64,000 nucleotides of DNA, taken from contig JAOBSW010001085.1 of NCBI GenBank assembly GCA_026214975.1, positions 62,001 through 126,000 of the forward strand, read 5' to 3'. Under the pieces are notes generated by a model. It was not told the origin of the DNA. It was given only the letters and a program-made list of their open reading frames with translations, and searched no databases. Positions 22,747 to 31,223 of this stretch are shown piece after piece. Both the position numbers and the translations under genes were made by a program. Positions within the stretch are counted from its first letter, which is position 1. Each line of letters begins with the position of its first letter. The stretch comes from Gentiana macrophylla. Lineage: Eukaryota > Streptophyta > Magnoliopsida > Gentianales > Gentianaceae.

Positions 22747-23442
22747 CTTATGTGTGTGTGTGCAAAAGTGTTTGGTACTATGCATGCACATGTATGTAAT
22801 ATATATATAAATGGATTTATATGTGTAATAATATATATATGATATATACACACGTGTGTAAATTGATTTATAGTAATAAAATAAAGATAGTCAATATTAG
22901 ATATTGATAATATCTTGGAAATATTCAATATAAGATATTGACAATATCCTAGATTTATTTAATATAAAATATTATAATAAATGAGATAAATCAATCAAAT
23001 ATATTTTTCTTATTTTATTGGAAAAGGTTTTCTTCTCCTCCACTCTAGTCAGGGGCGCCACTTCTACTATAAATAAGAGGTGGGTGTCAAGCTCTTTTGT
23101 ACATCACAATTCCAAGAACTAATAGTTCTTGTGTAAAATAGAGAGCATCCTATAGAGAGTTGGAGAGAGGGGGAAAAGGCCGGTCTAGCAACCAGAGTTT
23201 TCCAATAGCAATCCATGATGGGATTCCGCGTGGTTGTTGGTGTGGACTAGCGGTAGAGGCCGAACACTTGGGCGGCTCTATGCGAACTACTCTCCTTAGA
23301 CGGTCAAAGCGTCGATCTTTTAGATCAACCAAGGTAACCACCATCTACTACTTGTTTGTTTATTGCTTAAACAAAGTCGATCTTGGGTCGATAGGAAATA
23401 AATTTTTGAATTCCGCTGCGTTCCCGCGTAGATTTCCTAACA
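22744..23442 (+). mobile_element. Solo LTR, 3' part (LTR family L1)
   Basis: Matches the reverse complement of 41898-42490, including the stretch that encodes an accidental 115-codon frame (23160-23507) and the end GTAGATTTCCTAACA. It is followed by TTTGG, the same five bases that precede the left part. The LTR therefore ends at 23442 with the canonical CA. Confidence 0.9.
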
Positions 23443-23447
23443 TTTGG
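23443..23447 (+). repeat. Target site duplication TTTGG, right copy
   Basis: Pairs with 692-696 and closes the solo LTR insertion. Confidence 0.9.
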
Positions 23448-23852
23448 GGGAGAGAAGATGAACAGGTAGATCCGGAGTTTGAGGAAGATTTTGATGAAGT
23501 AGTTTGAGGACGTCGACGTTGATGCTTTTACTTTTATTATTGTTTTGATAACATCCTAGACTTGTTGTTCTATGGATAACGTTGTACTTTCTTTTAGTTT
23601 TCTTTTGGAGGATTTCGTACGTTATAAGTTTCGTTAGGTTTTTCCTGATGTAATAAATGTTACATTTCTATCTTTAGTTGAATTTCTATTCTTGTTTGTT
23701 TGAAAAAAAATATACCCGGGTCTTTTGCTTCCGTTTTGCTTAACTCGATACGACGTAGTAGAGGCTGACGTATAATATGAGATTTATTTTATATTATACG
23801 TGCCGAACGTTCTTTTCCGGATTAGGACTCGGTGTCCGAGAACGGGGCGTTA
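23448..23852 (+). other. 3' part of an unidentified retroelement
   Basis: An acidic coding tail (EDEQVDPEFEEDFDEVV then stop at 23507) is followed by noncoding DNA ending CGGGGCGTTACA at 23852. Such an end is common for gypsy LTRs that begin TGTAACGCCCC, but the start is outside the window. Directly after it come the polypurine region and LTR of an Athila element, so this element was inserted in that Athila. Confidence 0.4.
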
Positions 23853-23904
23853 CAGGAACGCTCGGTTTTGCTTGGGGGCGAGCAAACATTAAGTAGGGGG
23901 TAGT
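23853..23904 (+). other. Polypurine region of Athila-3
   Basis: GCTCGGTTTTGCTTGGGGGC, then GAGCAAAC and AAGTAGGGGGTAG, precede the LTR start. The layout matches the one before the Athila-1 3' LTR. Confidence 0.65.
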
Positions 23905-25491
23905 TGATGAGAGTCAATTCGACTCTATTTTCCTATGTGTTTCATACCCCGCTTTGACTCGTTTTACTTAATTCCGGGAACATTTTGCTTGGTTTTGACG
24001 TTTATTGCACCGTTTCGATGTTTATGAGATCCTGATATAATCCGGGATTCTCGATCTTTTTCGGTGTATTCATTATAGTCTCGGTCACCCAAGTGTCCCG
24101 TAAGGGTTATGTGTGTTGTCGTATTTTGTATTTTTCAGGAATTAGGTGTACGAGATATCCGGAAAAAGCGACTCGGAAGCTTCGTAATGGTGAAAAGTTC
24201 AATGTTGGAAGAAAAGTTGATGGCGCGCCGCCCATAAAACAGTAGGCCCACGCCTACAAGTACTGGGACATAAGGAATATTGGGGTGATGATAGGCCCAC
24301 GCCGACAACAACAGAGAGTTTGGAAGAAAATTCCCTGATGATAGGCGCTTGCCTCTAGTTTATTGGCCCCCTCCCATGAAAAGTCTTGAAAACCCTAGAC
24401 AGGTCAAATTTGGTGACGGGCGGTGGCCCATATTTACTACGCGCCGCTATGGATTAATGTGTCATTTGCACCAACCCACTATAAAAGGCATTTTGAGTGG
24501 ATATACATCATCCTCTTCATCTCCTCCGAGCCCCAACCTATGCAATACGACTTTCAGGCCTTCAAACACCATTTGAGTATATTTGTAGCTAGATATAACA
24601 TCATTCTTACATAATCAAGCTTGGATCATTGTTAATTACGGATTTCCGGAGTTGATTTGTAAACTCCTTTTGGTTTTCTTCTTGTTGGATGTTCTAGCTT
24701 TGTTATCAATAAAGGTACCTTCTTTATCTTTTTTTTGACTGCATGTTTATGTTCTTCAATGAATTCTTGCTTTTTTGTAGTTAAAATGAGTAGCTAATCG
24801 TTATATAGCCGAGTTATGCAATGATTTTCGAAATCGAACCCCAGTTTGCTCATGTGGTGTTCTTGATGTGAATTATAGTTGATTCTCGATGTTATAGTAG
24901 TTCTAGAACTCGTGCTTAATCACGTTTGTTGAATTGGCCATTTGATAATCGTATTACACGTATCGTCTTTATAAATGTATTTTGCGAGGGTATATGGGAA
25001 CCGGGGTTCTAGTTACATCTTATAAAACCAACTAAGTTGTTTAGATTCAGTTTCGTGTGTGAGGTTTGTATTAACTTGTTGAGAGTTTCATTGAGCGTAG
25101 ACTGTGTTAGGTCAGTTAAATCCGGTCAGCGGACTGTTGCACCTAAAATAAGAGGGTAGATTATTGTATGGTGTCTATTCTCGGAATTTGGAAACGACAC
25201 CCTACGAATGATATCGAGAACTTTTAGGTAATTCGAGAACACCGCCGGACTAGCTAGGGTTTGATAAGTAGTTGATTGGAACATTACTCGGCTATCTCTT
25301 TTAATCGTTAAAAAACTCTCGTTGTAATTTAGTCGTTGTAGAAATAGACTTTGTAGTTTGATAACCTCCCCGAATATTGTGTTGATCTGAACTAGAGATG
25401 ATGCTGGCTTTGGTACTTAACTAGATTCTCTGTGGGATTACGACCTTGCTCGCCAGTTTTATACTATAACTGACTCGTACTCTGCCGATCA
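23905..25491 (+). mobile_element. 3' LTR of a third Athila element (Athila-3)
   Basis: Starts TGATGAGAGTCAATTCGACT, like the Athila-2 LTR start TGATGGGAGTCAACTT at 56005. It shares the GGTATATGGGAACCGGGGTTC region with the Athila-2 equivalent at about 57100. The end is placed at the CA of CTGCCGATCA (25491). A TATA-like box CTATAAAAGG is at 24479-24488. The rest of this element is outside the window. Confidence 0.75.
24222..24447. promoter_or_regulatory. GC-rich imperfect palindromes in the Athila-3 LTR
   Basis: Includes GGCGCGCCGCCC (24222), TAGGCCCACGCCTA (24243-24256), TAGGCCCACGCCGAC (24292), TAGGCGCTTGCCTCTA (24342) and GACGGGCGGTGGCCCA (24416). They precede the TATA-like box by about 30 bp, as in the other two Athila LTRs, but the motif differs. 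Confidence 0.6.
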
Positions 25492-26536
25492 AAGTTGGTA
25501 TACTATAAAACGGAAATCAGGCCCCCTACGGAACAAGAGGTGGAAGTTGCTTTATTCCAAATGGGTAACTTTAAATCTGTTGGCCCAGACGGACTACCTG
25601 CCATCTTCTTTGAAAATGTTGGCCTATTGTCAGTCATGCCCTTCTTAGGTTCGTTTTTTCTACTTTTGAAACCGGCATTTTCCCGGCTAATCGATACACT
25701 CGTATCTCTCATCCTAAAGGTGGAAAACCCTGAATCTCCAACTCAGTTTAGGCCTATTTCCCTCACTAATGTGTGCGCCAAACTTATATCTAAGGTAATT
25801 TCCAATCGAATGTGTATGGTTATTGGAAATTTGGTAAGCCAAACCCAAATAACATTCATCCCAAGAAGAGGTGGTGTGGGTAATATTCTTATTGTTCAAG
25901 AAGCAATTCCCTTCTTCAAGGGGAAGAAAAGGGAGGAAGGGGTATACGATGTGAAGATAGACTTGGAAAATTCGTATGATCGTGTGTACTGGAATTTCAT
26001 TAGAAAGATCTTGGAAAAGATTGGGTGTACAAACTGCTTTGTCAACCTCATTATGACGAGCTTGGAATCCTCAAAACCTCGATTATGTGGAATGGCAATA
26101 AAGTAGATCCCATATATATATCTGGAGAGAGGTCTTCGACAAGAAGATCCCCTTGCCCCTTATTTATTTGACTTATGTGTGGAAATCTTGAGCATAATGA
26201 TTACGGACGCAATTAGCTCGCGTTTCATCTCTTTTTTGCTAATGACCTTATTTTGTTTGGAGATGCCTCACAAGATCAAGCAAATCTAACGGAGGAACAA
26301 AAACATGATTTATGCAAACTTTCGGGACAAAAAATTAGCACCCAGAAATCCCAATTTTTTGTCTCAGATAACTTCACTTCTTAGGTGGGGAACCTGCTTG
26401 GACAACGATTGAAGATGCAACATATGCTCGATTTGTTGAAGTATGGGGGTTTCTATCATTCATTAATTCTAGAGTTTCGAGGGACACCTACTTTCATTCT
26501 AGACAAAATGAAGAAGAAACTTGCAAGTTGGATGAA

Positions 26537-26998
26537 GAAGAAATTTGTGTTTCTTCTTTGGTAACGAGTTCGAATTCATGTTTTCTTCTTATTAACGAGT
26601 TCAAATTTGTGTTTTCTCTCAGTAACGAGTTGTCTTGTAGAAAAATGTTTTTATCCCCGATAACGAGTTGACATCGCGAAATTTGTGTTTTCCCATTATA
26701 ACGAGTAGAAATTTGTGTTTTTTTCTTTTGTAACGAGTTCGAATTCATGTTTTCTTTTATTAACGAGTTCAAATTTTTGTTTTCCAGTAACGTGTTGTTC
26801 TTGTTGAAAAATTGTTTTTTCCCGATAACGAGTTGACATCGCGGAAATTTGTGTTTTCCCATTATAACGAGTAGAAATTTGTTTTTTCTTTAAGAATGAG
26901 TTCGAATTCATGTTTTTTCTTATTAACGAATTCAAATTTCATGATTTTCTCCAGTAACGCTGTTGTCTCCTTAGAAAAAATGTTTTTTTTCCCGATAA
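26537..26998. repeat. Tandem repeat of about 167 bp with internal TAACGAGTT words
   Basis: About 2.7 copies start near 26537, 26707 and 26874. Each unit contains four or five sub-repeats with TAACGAGTT followed by an AAATTTGTGTTTTC-like stretch. The array interrupts the LINE after its KLASW block. Both a unit and a sub-unit period are visible. Confidence 0.85.
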
Positions 26999-26999
26999 C

Positions 27000-27135
27000 T
27001 AAAAAAGGAAAGGAATAATTCTAGAAATGGAAACACAAAAGGAATAATTCTAGAAATGGAAATATTAAAAGGAATAATTCTAGAAAGGAATAACTTTGGA
27101 TGTCTAAACACAAAAGGAATAATTCTAGAAATGGA
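27000..27135. repeat. Short tandem repeat, AAGGAATAATTCTAGAAATG
   Basis: Four to five near-identical copies of a 20-36 bp unit, some with an ACACAA or ATATTA filler, follow the larger array inside the LINE. Confidence 0.85.
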
Positions 27136-27200
27136 AATATTATGTCGACAATTTTTCCGGGGCGATGAAACGGTCAAATACGTTTGCATTCTATTGCTTA

Positions 27201-27201
27201 G

Positions 27202-27239
<38 letters not shown>
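27201..27239. repeat. Poly(A) run inside the LINE
   Basis: About 38 consecutive A residues, between LINE-coding segments rather than at its 3' end. It may be an expanded A tract. Length in an assembly is unreliable. Confidence 0.8.
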
Positions 27240-27241
<2 letters not shown>

Positions 27242-27563
27242 GTGTCCCTAGCTAAATCTAGCGGTGGGCTTGGATTTAAGCAGTTTTGGAAAAAAAATGG
27301 AACTAGCACTACTTGGAAGACTTGTTTGGCAACTGCTCACAAATGAACACTCACTTTGGGTCAAGGTGCTTGCTCAGAAGTATGAAAATCCTTTTCAACC
27401 CTCAAATCGGGTTCTTCATCTACTTGGACTGGAGAGGCATCCAAATGGCAGCCAATGCCCTCATGGATGGTTTTGACTCTATCAATGACACCATCGTTTG
27501 GAAGGCTGAACTTGGAAAAAGTTTACACTTTACAGTGCGTATCTATTTTTAACCTCTAATGGA

Positions 27564-27832
27564 TAGGGGCGGGTGCAAGAATTCTATGACACGAGTCAGA
27601 GATCGAGAACGATACATCCTATTACAAGTTTATAAACATTAGTTTTAAAACATCCAAATACGACATCGATCAAGAAATAATATTTGAAAAATTGTAAGGT
27701 CAATTTAGTAGATATATATTAGTGTGTAAGAATTTTAAATAGTGTAAAATATAAATAAAAATTTTTTATTTTTTATTTTTTATTTTTTAGGGGATCAATA
27801 GACCCTTTTTGTTGGTAATGGAGCCGCCCCCG
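27564..27832. mobile_element. hAT-like MITE inserted in the LINE
   Basis: A 269-bp insertion has imperfect inverted ends: TAGGGGCGGGTGCA on the left and TGGAGCCGCCCCCG on the right. Similar flanking octamers, CTAATGGA (27556-27563) and CTGATGGT (27833-27840), are consistent with an aged 8-bp duplication. The interior is AT-rich and noncoding. A related sequence is at about 35128-35340. Confidence 0.6.
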
Positions 27833-28045
27833 CTGATGGTCACAAGACTACAAAAAGTAAGTGGGAAACTCTATGGAAACTCCCCGGCCTATTCGTTATA
27901 ATTACCACCTTTGGCTTATTCGACATGATGCATTACCTACCATGGACTTCTTAAGGAAACGGTGTGTTAGCATGTCGACAATTTGCCCTCTATGTCATCA
28001 GCTCAACGAGACATCCTTTCTGTTGAAAATAATAATCCGATAATC

Positions 28046-29379
28046 ACTTATACGGGTAAAGTGACGCCACATTCGAATGTTTATTATGGATTATCATATA
28101 TTAAAAAAAAATCATTCACGGTGAATGAGGATATATTATTTAAAGATGACACGAGTTACTAAAATTTGGTTATATTAAATGAATTATATGTTATATATAT
28201 ATATATATTTGCCCTAATGTCTTAGTTTTCGAACTAATTGCATGGAATGCATGTAATCAACCTTTGGATTAGGTTGTATGCGTTCAAAATATATGTGACT
28301 ATTGGGAAAATTAACCCATGCACGGCAGTTTGAGAATAATTGAAGTGATATATTGGTTCATTTGGAGCCTTTTGACATCTTATATATATCACTAAGGACT
28401 GAAATTGTTTATGAGAGTAGAAAAAAAAAAACTCCGGAAAATTTAACACAAATATACTAAGGCATTTTCACTTCATATTTCTTGGAGTCCATTAAAGAGA
28501 ATACAAACTAGGTTTTCAAATTCGCCGTTTCTGAATCATTACAAGTGTCATATGATCAGAAGGTAAGGATTGTTGTATCTTGGGAGGCGATCATGACACG
28601 TGGGATGTGAATTGACGCAAATTTGTTTTTTAGGAAAGAGTCTTTAAACTTGCATCAATCAATAAGTTTTCGTTTTACTTATTTTCGATTTATTATTTTC
28701 TGAATCTGTTAAGTTATTGTTGCAATGTCTGTTATGGTTTGTTAAATAAACATGTTAGAACGGTTAAAAGTGCCAACACCTACACGCTCTTAGCGATTGC
28801 TCTTAAGGGGGAAATCAATGACAAGCTGTGATTCCTTCGAACAATTGGGAGGAATTCTTTTCCCTAACTGATCTGTAAGGTTGGATAGATCGAAATATTG
28901 TCCACCACCACCAAGACAAGAAAGATTGGAGTTACATCTTCAGAGACATTTCTTATACTTTTTGATATTGACGCGGAACAAGGTAGTTCTTGAGTCAGTA
29001 CTTAGGCTTCTTAGACTAAGCGATGAGACATAAAAATCTTGTCATATAAATGTGAGACATAAAAATCTTATCAACTCGGATTAGCCTTTTTAGACCAAGC
29101 GAGGACGACGGTCTAAACAGTTGACCGGATCATTATGACTAATTTAGCGCTACCGGACCCGAGATCTGGAGGCGTTACACGCCCCCCAATATGTCCTCCT
29201 TTCTTAGTCGTTTAAGAGAGTGAAAAATCTCAAGTCGGCATGGGGCTTAAATTTAATTGAGCGCTAAACATCGTCTTTGATTTGTACCTATTTGCTGCTT
29301 TGTTTTTGCATCTCTTTTTCCACACTTTAAAAAAAATAATAATTAAAAAAAAAATAAAACAAAACCTGGTGTTTGTCAT
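28046..29379. other. Intergenic sequence, nothing definite
   Basis: AT-rich, with a short AT run at 28191-28210. A repeated phrase GAGACATAAAAATCTT occurs at 29023 and 29046. No coding or clear transposon ends were recognised. Confidence 0.4.
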
Positions 29380-29388
29380 GCAACTATT
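29380..29388 (+). repeat. 9-bp target duplication GCAACTATT, left copy
   Basis: Identical to 30372-30380. Nine-base duplications are the Mutator superfamily hallmark. Confidence 0.9.
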
Positions 29389-29469
29389 CAGAAATTGGAA
29401 AATCAGGTTGTATCGGTGCAATGACATCAGAATCGCGCCATACTTTTTCGACGTGGAAAATCGCAGAAC

Positions 29470-29646
29470 GTAAAGATCCTTACGCTCAAACGTAGCGATC
29501 CTTACGCCCAAACGTAAGGAAATTCAAACCAAATCTCATACAAAAATCACTCAACATGCATTCCTTACGCTTAAACGTAGAGATCTCTCACGCTTAAACG
29601 TAGCGATCCCTACGCTTAAGCGTAAGGATCTCTACGCTTAAACGCA
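29470..29646. repeat. ACGCTTAAACGTAG array, left arm of the foldback element
   Basis: About eight copies of an inverted motif (TACGCTTAAACGTAGCGATC and variants such as ACGCCCAAACGTAAGG) in tandem with about 22-bp spacing. The mirror array is at 30106-30290. Confidence 0.85.
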
Positions 29647-30105
29647 GAAATTCTTGTCTTTTTAATTTTTAATTTTATTGACATTCTTCTCCGACTGGAA
29701 TATGTGGTTTTCATGCGCCGGTAATTTCTTCTCCGCCATTGATTCTTCAAGCTCAGCAAATCCATGAGAGTGTTATAATTAGAAACAGATAAATTTACGT
29801 TAAATAGAATAAATTAAATAAATTTGAGAAACAGAGAAAAAAACACTTCAGCAAGAGAAAAAAAACACATGAGATCTTTTTTCTTAAAAGGAATAATATT
29901 TAGAGAATGATGTAGGGATAAAATTAAATAATAATCATTATAATTTGTTGAGTGTTCATAATTTTATTTTATTTTTAAAATTACAGGATTTGTTATAGCA
30001 AAACAAAAAAATTATCTTGCAAGATTTTTGCTTACAAATGTTAAATAACAAAACGTCAATAAAATATAAAAATAAAAAAATAAAAAATTGAATGTACAAG
30101 AATTT

Positions 30106-30290
30106 CTCTACGCTTAAACGTAGAGATCCTTACGCTTAAACGTAGCGATTCTCACGCTTTAACGTAGCGATCCTTACGCTTAAACGTAAAGGAATCGTGT
30201 TGAGTGATTTTTGTATGAGATTTGGTTTGAATTTCGCTACGTTTGGACGTAGCGATCCTTACGCTTGAACGTAGCGATCTTTACGCTTAA
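30106..30290. repeat. ACGCTTAAACGTAG array, right arm of the foldback element
   Basis: About eight copies of the same motif in the right inverted arm. They include variants ACGTTTGGACGTAGCG and ACGCTTGAACGTAGCG that match the diverged units of the left arm only partly. Confidence 0.85.
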
Positions 30291-30371
30291 TCGATTTTCC
30301 AGTATGTAAAAAAGCGATTTGACTGATTCGCAGTGTCGCCGACCGACACAACCTCGATTTTCCAATTTCTC

Positions 30372-30380
30372 GCAACTATT
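30372..30380 (+). repeat. 9-bp target duplication GCAACTATT, right copy
   Basis: Pairs with 29380-29388. Confidence 0.9.
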
Positions 30381-30393
30381 TAGCTATTATTAT

Positions 30394-30640
30394 GGGAGTC
30401 TTTATTCGTACCACGAACAATCTACCACTATACCACTTTATTCATCACACCACACTTAAAGCTCATATCTACCTTTACACTACACTTAATTTTCAATATT
30501 TTTCCTTCTTTAATTACACAACAATTTTTACCTTGACACTAGATTTTTATATTATTTCCACATCAAATTTTAAAATACGATTCAATCCAACACTTTTAAA
30601 ATATTAAAATTAATCCAATAACTCCACTTCTTCCCCCATC
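30394..30640 (+). mobile_element. MULE-terminus remnant
   Basis: GGGAGTCTTTATTCGTACCA followed by CACCACAC-rich AT sequence resembles the left end of the MULE at 1966, and a CT-rich segment follows in both. No second terminus or coding was found, so it is a fragment. Confidence 0.5.
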
Positions 30641-30689
30641 TTTTATCCTCCACCACCCATTTCCACCATCTACACCATCCAACACTTTA

Positions 30690-30948
30690 AACATTTCATC
30701 TCCCTGTTCCATTCCCCCAACCCCGCCCCCTTCCCGATCTAAAACCTGCTCCCTTTCATGATCTCAAATCCACCCTCCCGATCCAAATCCCCCTCTCCCG
30801 ATCCAACCCCGCCCCTTCCCGATCTAAAACCTGCTCCCTTTCATCATCTCCTGTTCCATTCCCCCCAACCCCGCCCCTCCCCGATCTAAAACCTGCTCCC
30901 CTTTCATGATCCAAATCCACCCCTCCCCCCGATCCCCCCCCCCCCCCG
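30690..30948. repeat. C-rich minisatellite with CCCGATCTAAAACCTGCTCC
   Basis: The core occurs at about 30734, 30817 and 30881, within a longer unit that also repeats a TTCCATTCCCCCAACCCCGC stretch (about 30709 and 30847). It ends in a run of about 14 C residues. Confidence 0.8.
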
Positions 30949-31223
30949 ATTTTACGCTTTTTTTTTTTTTAGAAAAGATTTAATGAAAAACCAAATCCAA
31001 AGATAAATATTCAATTTTTTTAAAGCTACATTTTTTAATCCAAAACTTGTTTCAAGAGGGCCACCAGAGCTTCAAAATGACTTTTAACAACAAAACGACT
31101 TTTTAACAACAAATCTACATCGTTTAATACTAAAAATTCGGCTCTCGTTGTCTTCACGTGACCCCACGTGAGCCTACACAGATCCGCCAATGGTTTTGAT
31201 CTACATTATGATTCCTGATATCT

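Larger units (their letters stand above)
25492..28045 (+). pseudogene. LINE (L1-like) non-LTR retrotransposon remnant
   Basis: The RT domain is clear at 25495-26106 (GNFKSVGPDGLPAIFF, FRPISLTNVCAKLISKVISN, KIDLENSYDRVYW). It continues in other frames through a catalytic region FANDLILFGDASQDQ (about 26238) and GTPTFILDKMKKKLASW (about 26474). After a repeat insertion, RT-adjacent LINE sequence returns (FFRGDETVKYV at about 27150, then SSGGLGFKQFWKKN at about 27258). The end has a zf-RVT segment (HLWLIRHDALPTMDFLRKR, CPLCHQLNET; 27841-28045). The 5' part including the endonuclease is absent at the Athila-3 junction, and stops and frameshifts are many. Confidence 0.85.
29389..30371. mobile_element. 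Foldback-type non-autonomous MULE
   Basis: A 983-bp element with long imperfect terminal inverted repeats of about 250-280 bp. Its left start CAGAAATTGGAAAATC pairs with the right end GATTTTCCAATTTCTC, and a long internal block (CAAACCAAATCTCATAC at 29525) pairs with GTATGAGATTTGGTTTG (30213). A perfect 9-bp duplication flanks it. Each arm carries an array of short TACGCTTAAACGTA palindromes. The AT-rich centre (29650-30100) has no coding. It must have been moved by a transposase supplied in trans. Confidence 0.9.

Noticed and set aside
22552..22928. Tyr/Ile-rich minus-strand frames
   Set aside because: Translation of the AT microsatellite and flanking LTR. Low complexity only.
23160..23507. 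115-codon frame as a protein gene
   Set aside because: It crosses the LTR end and target duplication at 23442-23447, and the homologous LTR at 41898-42300 does not preserve it. Only its acidic tail after 23448 may be real coding.
26494..26935. Overlapping minus-strand frames of 122 and 79 codons
   Set aside because: They translate the TAACGAGTT tandem repeat and show only its periodicity.
28046..29379. Possible tRNA or small RNA genes in the gap
   Set aside because: I could not find a cloverleaf with conserved A and B boxes on either strand.
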